Positions 1 through 8,308 are shown, counted from the first letter of the stretch. The stretch is DNA of 64,000 nt from UBA10649 sp965278965 (GCA_965278965.1 OZ257127.1:806001-870000); one strand, 5' to 3'. Numbers and translations are program-made. Notes: generated from the sequence alone by a model not told the origin.

Positions 1-1
1 G

Positions 2-202
2 GTCGGCGCCGAGCGCGTGTACGGAGGTGAGGCGATGGCCCCGCTGTACGGCCGAGCCACGTGGTCGCGGGTCATCGTGACGCGCTTCCCTAGCCGGGCG
101 GCCCTGATGCGCTTGGTCACCGACCCGAGGTTCGCCGCGCTCGCCGAGCAGCGGGACGCGGCCGTGGCGCGGGTGTCCGCCACCATCTGCCGATCCCTGT
201 GA
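2..202 (+). CDS. C-terminal part of a DUF1330-like protein (partial)
   Basis: The frame is open from the left edge, so only the last 66 residues are present and the start lies outside the window. The visible part contains VYGGEAMAPLYG, then a strand ending VTRFPSRAALMRLV, then DPRFAALAEQRDAAVA. That order (a glycine-rich strand, an R-(F/Y)-PSR-A segment, then D-x-(R/Y)-(F/Y)) is typical of the small alpha/beta-barrel DUF1330/EthD-like family. Function in that family is mostly unknown. It reads toward the precursor gene on the opposite strand, converges with it, and is probably unrelated to the RiPP genes. The family call is moderate because most of the protein is missing. Confidence 0.55.
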   Translation, partial: VGAERVYGGEAMAPLYGRATWSRVIVTRFPSRAALMRLVTDPRFAALAEQRDAAVARVSATICRSL

Positions 203-218
203 TGCGGGCGGGGCAGGC

Positions 219-341
219 CTAGCTCGTGTAGTCCGAGCCGCCGTCGTTGGTGTTGCCTGTGGTGGTAGCAGCCATCGCACTGCTCACGGCACCGCGGTCC
301 GTGACGGTCGGCTCGATCCACATCTTCTTCGCAGAGTCCAT
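219..341 (-). CDS. Lasso-peptide-like precursor, family A (40 aa)
   Basis: A 40-residue frame starting ATG with an SD-like AAGGG eight bases upstream. The leader contains WIEPTVTDRG, which matches the lasso leader pattern Y-x-x-P-x-L-x-x-x-G (W for Y, V for L). Counting from that Pro, position +12 is Met and +14 is Ala, the same register in which the family B precursors place Met/Gln and then Gly1. The predicted core is therefore ATTTGNTNDGGSDYTS, with Ala1 and an acceptor Asp at core position 9. A G1-D9 alternative starting four residues later would leave only a three-residue tail. The tail has Tyr next to Asp, a plausible sulfation site given the sulfotransferase at 7421-8308. The nearest partners are the PqqD protein and the asparagine-synthetase-like protein starting 1.1-1.4 kb away. 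That it is expressed as a lasso precursor is inference. Confidence 0.7.
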   Translation of the reverse strand: MDSAKKMWIEPTVTDRGAVSSAMAATTTGNTNDGGSDYTS

Positions 342-431
342 CGGGGTGCCCTTCGCTATGGTCCGTGCCAGTCGCCCGCACGCTAGCACCGCGATCGTGC
401 CGAATCACGGCTCCGCGCGGATACCGATGGG

Positions 432-1433
432 ATGGTGACGGCCATCGCTCCCCCATCCGAGCGCTGTGCACACGCCGTGTCCGAAGGCGTCGACGCTCTG
501 GGCCGCCTGCAGCACCCGTCCGGTTCGTGGAGCGACTACCGCCTGGGTCGGCAGGTCAGCGACGAGTACGTCACCGCGTTCGTTGCCGCTCTCCTGACCG
601 ATGTGCCTGGCTCCGACGGGTTGGTCGAGCTGGCCTGGCGTCACCTGGCCGGCCGAGCGGCGATGCGGGCGGCCGGCGGGTGGGGCTGGAACCTGTGGCT
701 GCCCCCTGATGCCGACTCGACCGCATTCGCCCTGCTCGCCGCTCGAGCCGCAGACGACGTCGGCCCCGAGTGCGACCGCGGACTGGCGTTCCTCGCCGCA
801 CACGTCGACGGCGACGGCGCACGCACCTACCGCGACGCCGACGTCGTGCGGCACGTCGCCGCGGGCGATGGTGACCACGCGTGGACTCGTCCGCATGCGT
901 GCGTGACGGCGGCGGTCGCCGGGCCCGGCTGCTCGTTGGTGCCGAGCCTGGGACCGGCTGTCCGGAGCTTCCAGCGCCCGGACGGATCGTGGCGCGGCCA
1001 CTGGTGGGTGACCTCGGACTACCCCACGGGAATCTCGTGCACAGCGCTGAGGGACGACAAGCCCGCGCTGGTCCGGGCGGGCCAATGGGCCAGAACGGCT
1101 CCAGTCCCCACCGGGGCGTTCGACATCGCGTGGCGCCTTGTCACGGTGACGCTGTCCGCTGTCGCGGATCCGGGCGCGTGCTCGCTGGCCGACGTGACGG
1201 CGATGAGCACGGTGCTGCTGAGCGGTCAGCGCGCCGACGGATCCTGGGCTCCGTCGGCACAGATGCGCCTTCCCGCTCCGGAGGACGCCGACCCCGATGC
1301 ACGCGCCGAGTGGGCGGTCGACGCGCGGGGCATGGGTGCCGTGACGACCGATCACAACGGAATCGCCTCGACCGCAAGCGCGGTGAGCGCCCTCGCACTA
1401 GCCGGCACGGTGCTTGCCGGTGCTGACGCCTAG
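432..1433 (+). CDS. Terpene cyclase/prenyltransferase-like alpha-barrel protein
   Basis: A protein of 333 residues with three QW-type repeats: QHPSGSW near residue 27, QRPDGSW near 178 and QRADGSW near 260. These mark the alpha-alpha barrel of squalene-hopene cyclases and protein prenyltransferase beta subunits. Near residue 97 it reads PDADSTAF, which resembles the class II cyclase acid motif DxDDTA with Ser for the second Asp. It is about half the length of a squalene-hopene cyclase, so it has at most one barrel plus. It starts 90 bp from the divergently read family A precursor and its stop codon overlaps the stop of the PqqD gene by 4 bp. I infer a tailoring or protonation-driven role in system A, but a lipid role unrelated to the peptide is equally possible. 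Confidence 0.6.
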   Translation: MVTAIAPPSERCAHAVSEGVDALGRLQHPSGSWSDYRLGRQVSDEYVTAFVAALLTDVPGSDGLVELAWRHLAGRAAMRAAGGWGWNLWLPPDADSTAFALLAARAADDVGPECDRGLAFLAAHVDGDGARTYRDADVVRHVAAGDGDHAWTRPHACVTAAVAGPGCSLVPSLGPAVRSFQRPDGSWRGHWWVTSDYPTGISCTALRDDKPALVRAGQWARTAPVPTGAFDIAWRLVTVTLSAVADPGACSLADVTAMSTVLLSGQRADGSWAPSAQMRLPAPEDADPDARAEWAVDARGMGAVTTDHNGIASTASAVSALALAGTVLAGADA

Positions 1434-1699
1434 TCGACGATTCGTACCGAATCCGACGTCGTGAGCGTCGCCACCGTCTGCTCGGCCGCACGGGTTGCGA
1501 CATCCTCATCAACGTCGAACTCGTCGACGAGCACGCTGGCGATCTGCGCCAGGGTCGTCGGCTCGGCGAGGAGCTCCCAGATTCGCGCCGCCGTCTCGTT
1601 CAGCGAGACGAACCGAAGCTCCGGCGACAGCAGGACCAGTTCGTCCTCAACCACTGTCTGGAGGACCTCGGCGTTGCGCTGGTAACGGATGTCGCTCAT
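1430..1699 (-). CDS. PqqD-like RiPP recognition element (lasso B1/E type), system A
   Basis: An 89-residue protein beginning MSDIRYQRN, with the PqqD pattern of an N-terminal beta hairpin (VVEDELVLLSPELRFVSLNETAARIWELL) followed by a helical bundle (LAQIASVLVDEFDVDEDVA). Such discrete RRE proteins bind the leader of lasso and related precursors and deliver it to the B2 peptidase and cyclase. It begins 11 bp after the stop of the asparagine-synthetase-like gene, so it is probably the last gene of the minus-strand operon. It is one of three PqqD proteins in the window, each near a different precursor family, which supports one RRE per precursor type. Confidence 0.88.
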   Translation of the reverse strand: MSDIRYQRNAEVLQTVVEDELVLLSPELRFVSLNETAARIWELLAEPTTLAQIASVLVDEFDVDEDVATRAAEQTVATLTTSDSVRIVD

Positions 1700-1710
1700 G
1701 CCGGGCGACC

Positions 1711-3360
1711 CTAGTCGGCGCGGCGGCGGGCGTCCCACCAGGCGGCGAACAACCCGAGCGTGATCCACCGCCCCTCATACGCGCACCACCGTCGCAGGCC
1801 GGCGTCGTCGACGGGAAGGCCCGCATCCAGCGACGCGCGGATGGCATCGACGTCGATGAGCCGGCGCGCCGAGACGGACCCGTCGACGAGGTCGAGGGCG
1901 TCGTAGTAGCGCGCGACGTTGGCCCGGATCAGCGGGGCGGCGTCAGCCGCCTGGCCCCCTCTCGAGCGGCGCAGGCGAACCGGGTCCGGGAGCAGTCCGC
2001 GCGCCGCCTCGCGTGCCAAGCCCCGCGGAACACCGCCGGGCGCCCATGCCGAAGCCGGCACCGCGTGCGCGAAGCGGATGACCTCCGGATCACCGAGGGG
2101 GTCGCTGTGCCAGTACGACGCCGTGCCGCTCTGTCGTCCGAGCCACCCGTCGCTCGCGCTGACGCCGGTCGTCGTCGGCAGGTGCGCAAACCGGGTGCCA
2201 TCCCGCCGCGACATGAACGGCCCGGCGTGCTGGTCGGCGCGCGCTCGCAGAGCGCGCCGGGCACGCATCGCTCGCACGATCGCCGGGCCGCGACCGGCGG
2301 CGCCGCCCCGGGAGAACCAGAAGTTGCCCGAGCTGCCCGTCAGCAGGACCCTCGCTCCGAGGTCGTCGGCCCAGCTCGAGATCTGCCGCAGCCACACGAG
2401 GTTCTCCGGGTTGTGGATAGGTCGGAACGTTCGCTCGGCGTACCACGGGACGAGGTCAACGCTGATGACCCCGGAGTCGTTGCGGATGGCGGTCACCTCG
2501 AGCCCCGGCGTGGCTCGTTCGACGGCACGCGCGTAGGGCTCGTCGCTGGCCTCCCACCCGGCGCGGTCCTCCCGCGTGCCCTCGCGCGGCACGTGGGTGG
2601 CGCACGGCAGGTGCGAGCCGGTCCCCAGCAGCCGCCGTGCGGTCGTCGCGACCATCGTCGAGTCCAGCCCGCCCGACAGCATCGCCGCGACGGCATCGGT
2701 GTCGGCGCCGGCTGGGAGGCTGGCGGCCACGGCGGACCGGACGACGTCTCGCAGCGTCGATGCCAGGTCGACCGAGCGTCCCATCGGTTCTACGTCCTCG
2801 GGCCGGAACCATCGTGAGACGGTCGTTGCTCCGCTCGACCAGCGCAGGACGTGCCCGGGCGGCAGGCGATCCACGCCGACGAAGGGGCTCGCGAAGCGGT
2901 CGTGGTAGATCACCCGTCGCTCGGCGCGCAGGTCGGGCGGGCCCGGCAGCCGCTCGACGACGCCGCGCGGGTGGCTGCTCACGATGAGCCCCCGCGCGGT
3001 CGACGCGTAGTAGAGGGCGACCTCGCCGCGGGCGCCGGTCGCCGCCCGCACCTCCCGACGGGCGACATCGACGACGGCGACGGTGAACCCCTGACGGACA
3101 GGGGCCGGGTCCGGCGCACCGGCGTCGATCCATCGGACGATGGCATCGACCTCCACGGGGTGCGGTCCGTGGCATATCGCGACAAGGCGGCCATCCGGCA
3201 GCACCCGCGCGGCAGTCGCCGACGCGCAATTGGCGGTCAGCGCGCCCGACACGTCCGTCACGACCACGCTGAGCGAACCGGGATGCCCGATGAGGGGGTC
3301 GACATCGGTGATCGGGATCGGGCCTGGAGGCAGGGCCGCCGACGGTTCGCCCGCGGTCAC
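1711..3360 (-). CDS. Asparagine-synthetase-like protein, putative lasso cyclase of system A
   Basis: The protein has 549 residues, starting at a GTG whose GTGA overlaps the P450 stop. The N-terminal ~200 residues resemble the glutaminase half of AsnB but have no catalytic Cys at position 2. The ATP-pyrophosphatase signature SGGLDST lies near residue 225. Further on are DPLGDPEVIRFA and RSRGGQAAD, both usual in the C-terminal half of lasso cyclases. The GGDE loop of canonical enzymes is replaced by LTGSSGNFWFSRGG, a variant seen in some asparagine-synthase-related proteins. Lasso cyclases use this fold to adenylate the ring Asp/Glu and couple it to the N-terminus. The substrate is presumably the family A precursor. 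The altered GGDE loop makes cyclase activity less certain than for the protein at 16816-18384. Confidence 0.8.
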   Translation of the reverse strand: MTAGEPSAALPPGPIPITDVDPLIGHPGSLSVVVTDVSGALTANCASATAARVLPDGRLVAICHGPHPVEVDAIVRWIDAGAPDPAPVRQGFTVAVVDVARREVRAATGARGEVALYYASTARGLIVSSHPRGVVERLPGPPDLRAERRVIYHDRFASPFVGVDRLPPGHVLRWSSGATTVSRWFRPEDVEPMGRSVDLASTLRDVVRSAVAASLPAGADTDAVAAMLSGGLDSTMVATTARRLLGTGSHLPCATHVPREGTREDRAGWEASDEPYARAVERATPGLEVTAIRNDSGVISVDLVPWYAERTFRPIHNPENLVWLRQISSWADDLGARVLLTGSSGNFWFSRGGAAGRGPAIVRAMRARRALRARADQHAGPFMSRRDGTRFAHLPTTTGVSASDGWLGRQSGTASYWHSDPLGDPEVIRFAHAVPASAWAPGGVPRGLAREAARGLLPDPVRLRRSRGGQAADAAPLIRANVARYYDALDLVDGSVSARRLIDVDAIRASLDAGLPVDDAGLRRWCAYEGRWITLGLFAAWWDARRRAD

Positions 3361-4610
3361 CGCAGACGTCTCAGGACGACGGGCAGTCCGCCGCGCGGAC
3401 GGTACGAGCCGCGCAGGATCGGCTCGACGGCCGAGGCGTCGACGAGACGCAGGTCCCAGGTCGCGACGGTCTCGGCGATGACGGCGTCGGCCTGCGCCCA
3501 GGCGAGCGACTCCCCCACGCACCGGCGGTTGCCGAAACCGAACGGGAACCACGCGCCTTTCGGCTGACCCGGTGCGGCGGGGTCGAACTGCCCGGATGCG
3601 TCGAGCCAGCGCTCGGGCCAGAACTCCAGCGGACGGTCCCAGAACCGGCGGTCGCGGTGTGTGAGGAGCTGCGCGGCCATGACGCGGGAACCCGCGGGGA
3701 CCGACCTGCCGTCCACCGACATGTCGGCCGTCAGGACGCGCTCCTGCCGCCACGAGGCCGGGTACAGCCGCAGCGACTCCGCGTAGCAGGCACGGGCGTA
3801 CGGGCTCGGCGCGCTGGCAGGTCCCCCGGCCGTCTCCTCGCGCAGCCGACCCAGCACTGCCGGACGGCTGCCGACGAGGAACCAGAGCCACGTCAGCGAG
3901 ACGCGCGGGGGTTCGCTCGCCGCGAAGACGAACCCGCGCACCTCGTCGCTGACCTGGGCCGCGGACAGGCCAGTAGCTACGTCCTGCGCGGCCAGCAACC
4001 GGTCGACGAGGTCGCCGTCGCGGGGATGGTCGCGATGTGCCGCGATCAGCGCGTCGACCGCCGCAGGCAACCGCGCCCCTGATGCCGATGAGCGATCGCG
4101 GAGGAAGTCGCGGAGCTCGCCGGCCCGGTCCGCGAGGTCTGCTCCGCACATCACGCGACCGAAGACGTCAAGGGTCACCTGCGAGAGCCGGAAGGACAGA
4201 TCGAATGGCTCCCCCTCGGGCCAGCTCCCGACGTGCTCGCGAACCGTGCGCCAGATGGTCTCCCCCGCATCGGCCACCGGCGCCGGCCCGAAGAGCGGCT
4301 GGACGACCCGACGTGACTGGATGTGAGCCGGGCCGGAGATCGCCGAGAGGCTGTCACCGAGGATGTCATCCAGCTGCGGAGGGAAGTACTTGGCGGCGAA
4401 CCTGCTGCCTTGCTGCATCACCTCGAGGACCGTGTCGGGATGCGTGAGCAGGTAGAGCTCGCGGCCACCGGGCAGCACGAGCCGGGCGAGCCGGGGATAC
4501 CGGTTCCGAGCCGCCTCCAGGAGCTCAGCCCAGGTCCAGTGCGAAAGCACGACTGCGGCGAGCCGCTCATCGGGCTCCACAGGCGGCAGGACAGCAGCCG
4601 CGGCCGTCAC
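3357..4610 (-). CDS. Cytochrome P450 of system A
   Basis: About 417 residues. The heme-binding loop is FGFGNRRCVGES with the Cys ligand near residue 364, and the K-helix ExxR appears as ESLR. The PERF-like region reads FWPERW. The I-helix is unusual: where (A/G)Gx(D/E)T(T/S) is expected the sequence is FAASEPPRVSLTW, with an acidic residue but no following Thr. GTG codons at 4613 and 4610 are both possible starts; I prefer 4610 because its GTGA overlaps the upstream kinase stop, the same coupling used downstream at 3360. Its place between a kinase and the cyclase suggests oxidation of the family A peptide, but the redox partner is not in the window. Confidence 0.88.
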   Translation of the reverse strand: MTAAAAVLPPVEPDERLAAVVLSHWTWAELLEAARNRYPRLARLVLPGGRELYLLTHPDTVLEVMQQGSRFAAKYFPPQLDDILGDSLSAISGPAHIQSRRVVQPLFGPAPVADAGETIWRTVREHVGSWPEGEPFDLSFRLSQVTLDVFGRVMCGADLADRAGELRDFLRDRSSASGARLPAAVDALIAAHRDHPRDGDLVDRLLAAQDVATGLSAAQVSDEVRGFVFAASEPPRVSLTWLWFLVGSRPAVLGRLREETAGGPASAPSPYARACYAESLRLYPASWRQERVLTADMSVDGRSVPAGSRVMAAQLLTHRDRRFWDRPLEFWPERWLDASGQFDPAAPGQPKGAWFPFGFGNRRCVGESLAWAQADAVIAETVATWDLRLVDASAVEPILRGSYRPRGGLPVVLRRLR

Positions 4611-5509
4611 CACCGCGCCCGCGCCTTCGGCCCACGGGCGTCGAGGGCTTCGACCGCGTCCGCCACGGCCAGAACGCTATCGCCGCTCGCGGGTCGTGTG
4701 ACGGTGAAGCCGGGGGCGCCCTCGACGACCTGCGTGCTCCAACGCAGCAGTCGCCCACGTTGCGCGTTCACCATCGCCGCGCTCTCCGGCCAGCTCAGCA
4801 TGCTCAGGCGGGCGAGCGACGACGTCGGGGCCAAGGCCACGGCTGTGATCGCGTGCGGGTCAGCGTCGACGTCTGCTGACACGGCGAGGTGGACCACCGC
4901 ATCCAGCGGACCGGGCTCCAGCTCGACCGGCAGCATGACGGCGAACCGGGAGCTCCCCGGGACCGGCCGCCCGACACCGGGCCCTCCCCCGATCCGTGAG
5001 ATCTCCTCCCGGGAGAGATGAAACGGGCGCGGATGTGCCTGCGCCACCAGCCCTCCGTCCGTCGCCGACACCTCGACCGCGTCATCGCCGCCGAGCCGCC
5101 AGCCCCGTGTACGCAGCTCGATCGCCGTGGTCGACTTGCCCACGTGCGACGGGCCGACGAGGGCGACGCGGCGGCCCCCCGGTGAGACGACGAGGGTCGC
5201 GCGAAGGCAGAACCGAGACCGCTGCAGCAGCAGCCAGCGAAGCGCCCAGCCGTAGACCATGAAGTCGAACGACGTCCGCAGCGCCGGCGTCGGGCTCTCC
5301 ATGATGATCCGCCGGCCGTCGGCGACGTAGATCCGGAAGGAATCGGTCTCGTGGAGGACACGCGCCGGATCCACGCACCCGCCTGGGCCTTCGGTGGCGC
5401 CCGGCCACCGTGCGGGGGCGGGTCCGTCCTCCACGGGGACGTCTAGCACCTGGTCCGTGCGCGCCGGCGGATCGTCCACCCGCTCGCCGGCGGTCCGGCT
5501 GCCCTCCAT
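4607..5509 (-). CDS. HPr-kinase-fold protein, lasso tailoring kinase type (K1)
   Basis: 300 residues with a P-loop GPSHVGKSTTA at about 119-129, followed by RTRGWRLGGDDAVEV, which holds the GDD acidic pair where the HprK family has its metal-binding/Walker-B-like Asp. Just before it lies the YGWALRWLLLQR helix that is shared by all such proteins here. Family members in paeninodin-type clusters phosphorylate a Ser of the lasso peptide. It starts the run kinase-P450-cyclase-PqqD with 4-bp overlaps, so it is translationally coupled. The 25 bp to the divergent gene at 5535 must hold or overlap promoters for both directions. Confidence 0.82.
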   Translation of the reverse strand: MEGSRTAGERVDDPPARTDQVLDVPVEDGPAPARWPGATEGPGGCVDPARVLHETDSFRIYVADGRRIIMESPTPALRTSFDFMVYGWALRWLLLQRSRFCLRATLVVSPGGRRVALVGPSHVGKSTTAIELRTRGWRLGGDDAVEVSATDGGLVAQAHPRPFHLSREEISRIGGGPGVGRPVPGSSRFAVMLPVELEPGPLDAVVHLAVSADVDADPHAITAVALAPTSSLARLSMLSWPESAAMVNAQRGRLLRWSTQVVEGAPGFTVTRPASGDSVLAVADAVEALDARGPKARARW

Positions 5510-5534
5510 CCCGCGAGGGTGTCAGACTCCCGCC

Positions 5535-6539
5535 GTGCAGGCGATAGGCGCGTGGCTCCGACGCAGCTCGGGCCCGCTGACGCCGGTAGTCCCCGGCCTC
5601 CAGGACCTCGTGGAGTGGGCCGAGCCGCTGCCCGCCGACCTCGTCGACCTCGTCGCGTTCGAGGTCCCGCTGACGGGCCCCGCGGCACCGCCGAGCCTGC
5701 ATCTACGCGTACCGCGCGAGCGGGCCGCCGAGCTCCGCCGGTACGAGTGCGGCTGGCTCGGCGACGACGCGCCACGGGCCTTGGCCGCAGTTGCGGAGAT
5801 CGCCGAGCAGGGCCTGGACGGCGGCGAGCGCGGTTTCGTGTGCGAGCCGTTCGCCGGCGGCTACCACGTGGGCGCGGCGTACGCGAACGTCCCGCAAGGG
5901 GCAGCCGGGCGAACGGGGCAGGCGGACGCGATCGCGAGCGTCCTCGGCGTCCCCGGGCGGTCGCGCGCCTTCTTGGCCCGGCTCGACGCGCTCGCGGAGA
6001 CCACCCACGTCGGCGCGATGGTCGGGCGCCCCGGCACCCCCACGCGCGTCGTCGTCCGGCTGCGGCCCGACAGCCCCGTGTGGCCCCTCCTTGCGGACAC
6101 GGCCGGCCGCGCCGCGGCGACGGCCGCGCGAGACCTGGCCCGCAGCCGCCCCGAGAGCGAGGTCCTGCTGCTCAACATCGACCTCCTCGACGGGCAGGTC
6201 GGCCCGTCGCTCGGGCTGGAGATCAAGCCGAGCGACACCGGCCAGTCGCTGGTCGAACGCAGCGCCGCCCTCCATCGATTGCTTGACGAGTCCGGCGTGG
6301 ACGACCGCATCAGTGCGGCGCTGATCGACTGGCAGGGCAGGTCCGTGCTCGGCGCCGACGGCGGACCGCCGACGCCCACTGACCTGAACGCGCTCCTGCA
6401 CGGGGCCGAGCGTCCGGGGATGCTGCAGCGCGTCAACCACGTGAAGGTCAGCCTCGCGCCCTCGGGTGTCGCGTCGCTCAAGGCCTACGTGTTCGTGTTC
6501 CGCGTCCTCCTGCAGCGGTCACAGGCTGCCGACGACTGA
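5535..6539 (+). CDS. Conserved-looking protein of unknown function, system A
   Basis: The protein is 334 residues from the GTG that reads VQAIGAWLRRSSG; the frame is open further upstream but only into the divergent kinase. I do not recognise the family. It has no signal peptide or membrane segment. Features that may be useful for a search are a C-terminal half with LLLNIDLLDG, LGLEIKPSD and HVKVSLAPSG followed by LKAYVFVF, alternating beta-strand-like stretches and many Arg/Asp. It is the only plus-strand gene between the kinase at 4607 and the kinase at 6519, and overlaps the latter by 21 bp at the 3' ends. A tailoring enzyme or a prenyltransferase-like beta-barrel could be considered, but nothing here proves either. 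Confidence 0.6.
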   Translation: MQAIGAWLRRSSGPLTPVVPGLQDLVEWAEPLPADLVDLVAFEVPLTGPAAPPSLHLRVPRERAAELRRYECGWLGDDAPRALAAVAEIAEQGLDGGERGFVCEPFAGGYHVGAAYANVPQGAAGRTGQADAIASVLGVPGRSRAFLARLDALAETTHVGAMVGRPGTPTRVVVRLRPDSPVWPLLADTAGRAAATAARDLARSRPESEVLLLNIDLLDGQVGPSLGLEIKPSDTGQSLVERSAALHRLLDESGVDDRISAALIDWQGRSVLGADGGPPTPTDLNALLHGAERPGMLQRVNHVKVSLAPSGVASLKAYVFVFRVLLQRSQAADD

Positions 6540-7424
6540 GTGCCGGAGCGCGTCGGACACCTCCGCGTGGGTCTGTGCTCCACGCGGGCGCGCAATGACG
6601 AAGACCGGCCGATCGGCGACGGCACGCAGCCAGTCGACGGTCGTCTCGCGCCTCCCGGGCGTGAGCGCGGCGTGGTTGACGTAGAGCTGCACGCGAAGCT
6701 CCGCGAGCGCGTCCGCCGGTGCCAGCCGACGGACCTGCACGGGCCCGTGCGACGCCACCAGCGTGCCCGGCATCCGGTCGACCTGGCCCGGCCCCACACG
6801 CAGGAGCACGACGACAGCGTCGACCGGACGGGCCACGAGGTCCTGCGCGATCCGGACCGCGACCTTCGGTCTGCCGGGCAGCCGGACCGGGTCGGACCAC
6901 AACGCGCGGAACTGGCCGGCGACGTCGTCCGTCAAGTGCGTCGGGCGTGCGTAGGGCACCACCCATGGCACTGTCCCGTCCAGGACGATCGGGGCGCTGT
7001 CGTCGACGCACAGCCCCCAGCCCTGGTCGACCAGGGACACAGTCGACGTCGACTTGCCCCCGCCGGACCTGCTGGCCAAGGCCAGGGTCGCCTGCGGCCC
7101 GGTCACCACAGACGCGTGCAGGAACGTGACGCCGCGCATCATCATCACCAGGGCGGTCGCCCACCCGTAGGCCAGGAAGGCGACGTCCCGCGGTTCATGT
7201 CCGGCCGTCGGCTGGATCGACACGCGTTCACCGTGCCCGTCCCGGGCCACGAGGATCCGGCCCGAGGGAAGCGTGACGAGCACCCGGTCCTCGGTCGCCT
7301 CGACGACCTCGTTGACTACGAGCGCGCCCTCCAGACGGTCCGGGACCGGCCCCCATACCAATGGGGCGCCGCAGACCAGGCCGTTGTCGAAGTCGACCGA
7401 TGGCCGCCCGGCCGCGTCGATCAC
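6519..7424 (-). CDS. HPr-kinase-fold protein, lasso tailoring kinase type (K2)
   Basis: 301 residues. The YGWATALVMMMRG helix is followed by HASVV, the P-loop SRSGGGKSTST near residue 118 and the acidic pair in LCVDDSAPIV. The set HAS / GxxGxGKST / VDD is complete, so kinase activity is plausible. It starts at a GTG whose GTGA overlaps the stop of the sulfotransferase upstream, so sulfotransferase and kinase are likely made in fixed ratio. It is the last gene of the run clpX-K3-sulfotransferase-K2. A phosphotransfer to the family A peptide or to another tailoring product is inferred from the family only. Confidence 0.82.
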   Translation of the reverse strand: MIDAAGRPSVDFDNGLVCGAPLVWGPVPDRLEGALVVNEVVEATEDRVLVTLPSGRILVARDGHGERVSIQPTAGHEPRDVAFLAYGWATALVMMMRGVTFLHASVVTGPQATLALASRSGGGKSTSTVSLVDQGWGLCVDDSAPIVLDGTVPWVVPYARPTHLTDDVAGQFRALWSDPVRLPGRPKVAVRIAQDLVARPVDAVVVLLRVGPGQVDRMPGTLVASHGPVQVRRLAPADALAELRVQLYVNHAALTPGRRETTVDWLRAVADRPVFVIARPRGAQTHAEVSDALRHSVVGSL

Positions 7425-8308
7425 GTGCCGGCCCCTGCGGCGCCCGTGTCCGTCAGGTAGCCGAGCTCGTGCATGACGGTGGCGTGCGCCTCCTCGATCG
7501 ACCGGGCCTGTGCGTCGGTGAGCTCCTCACGCCACCCGCCGGCCCGGCCGCGGCGGAAGAAGGCCTGCGCGGACCGACCCCGCTCGCGGAACCCGCTGGC
7601 CGCCTCCTGCTCCCGAAGCCGCTCGAACGCGGCCAGCTCGACGGCCTGCAAGAGCTGGTCGTCCGCGGTCGGCAGACCGACCGCAGCGAGCACCGCGGAC
7701 AAGGCGCCGACGGCGTCCGCCTGGAGATCTTCGTAGCGCACGACGTGGACCGGGAACGGCGCCTGCCCCGACAGCCACGACCGGGTATGGCCGCTCCAGG
7801 ACCCCCACGGCTGCGCGGTCACGGCCCTGGCCGGGCTCGCGCCCCCGCCGGCGCTCTCGGATGCCAACGCCTCGATCGCGGCGTCGATGGTCGTGCCGAA
7901 GTAGGCGGCGTGCGAGCACGCGACATCGCGTGGGTCGCGCACGATGAGGATGGCCGCTCGGGTCGCGTCCGTAGGGAACGGCTCAGCCGCGCCGTCACCG
8001 GTCCGGAAGACCTCATGGGTCTTGCGCATGCGGACCCTCGCACGGTCCTCGCCGAGCGCATCGCCTGCTCGGTCCTGGGCATCTCCGATGAGCGACGCCC
8101 GGATCTGCTCGTTCTCGCCGACCGTGAACCAGCGGGAGTCCATCGCAAGGGCGGCGAGCGACGCGGCGACGCTGTAGGGCTGCGCGCCGGCGTCGAGGGC
8201 TTCCAGGCGAACGGCGTCTGGTGGCGAGCTCAGGGCGGTGAGGATGGCGCGGACCCAGGTGTTGCCGGACTTCGGGTACGACGCCAGCCAGACGACATCC
8301 GCGTTCAC
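7421..8308 (-). CDS. PAPS-dependent sulfotransferase
   Basis: 295 residues. The N-terminus reads WLASYPKSGNTWVRAIL, the 5'-phosphosulfate-binding loop (YPKSGNTW) of sulfotransferases. The 3'-phosphate-binding region is LIVRDPRDVACSHAAYFG. Such cytosolic enzymes transfer sulfate from PAPS to a hydroxyl. It is coupled on both sides: its GTG start overlaps the stop of K3 (GTGA at 8308-8305), and its stop overlaps the start of K2. A target could be the Tyr of the family A tail (D-Y-T-S) or a Ser/Thr. Sulfation of a lasso peptide would be uncommon. Many sulfotransferases act on sugars or small molecules, so the substrate is open. Confidence 0.88.
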   Translation of the reverse strand: MNADVVWLASYPKSGNTWVRAILTALSSPPDAVRLEALDAGAQPYSVAASLAALAMDSRWFTVGENEQIRASLIGDAQDRAGDALGEDRARVRMRKTHEVFRTGDGAAEPFPTDATRAAILIVRDPRDVACSHAAYFGTTIDAAIEALASESAGGGASPARAVTAQPWGSWSGHTRSWLSGQAPFPVHVVRYEDLQADAVGALSAVLAAVGLPTADDQLLQAVELAAFERLREQEAASGFRERGRSAQAFFRRGRAGGWREELTDAQARSIEEAHATVMHELGYLTDTGAAGAGT

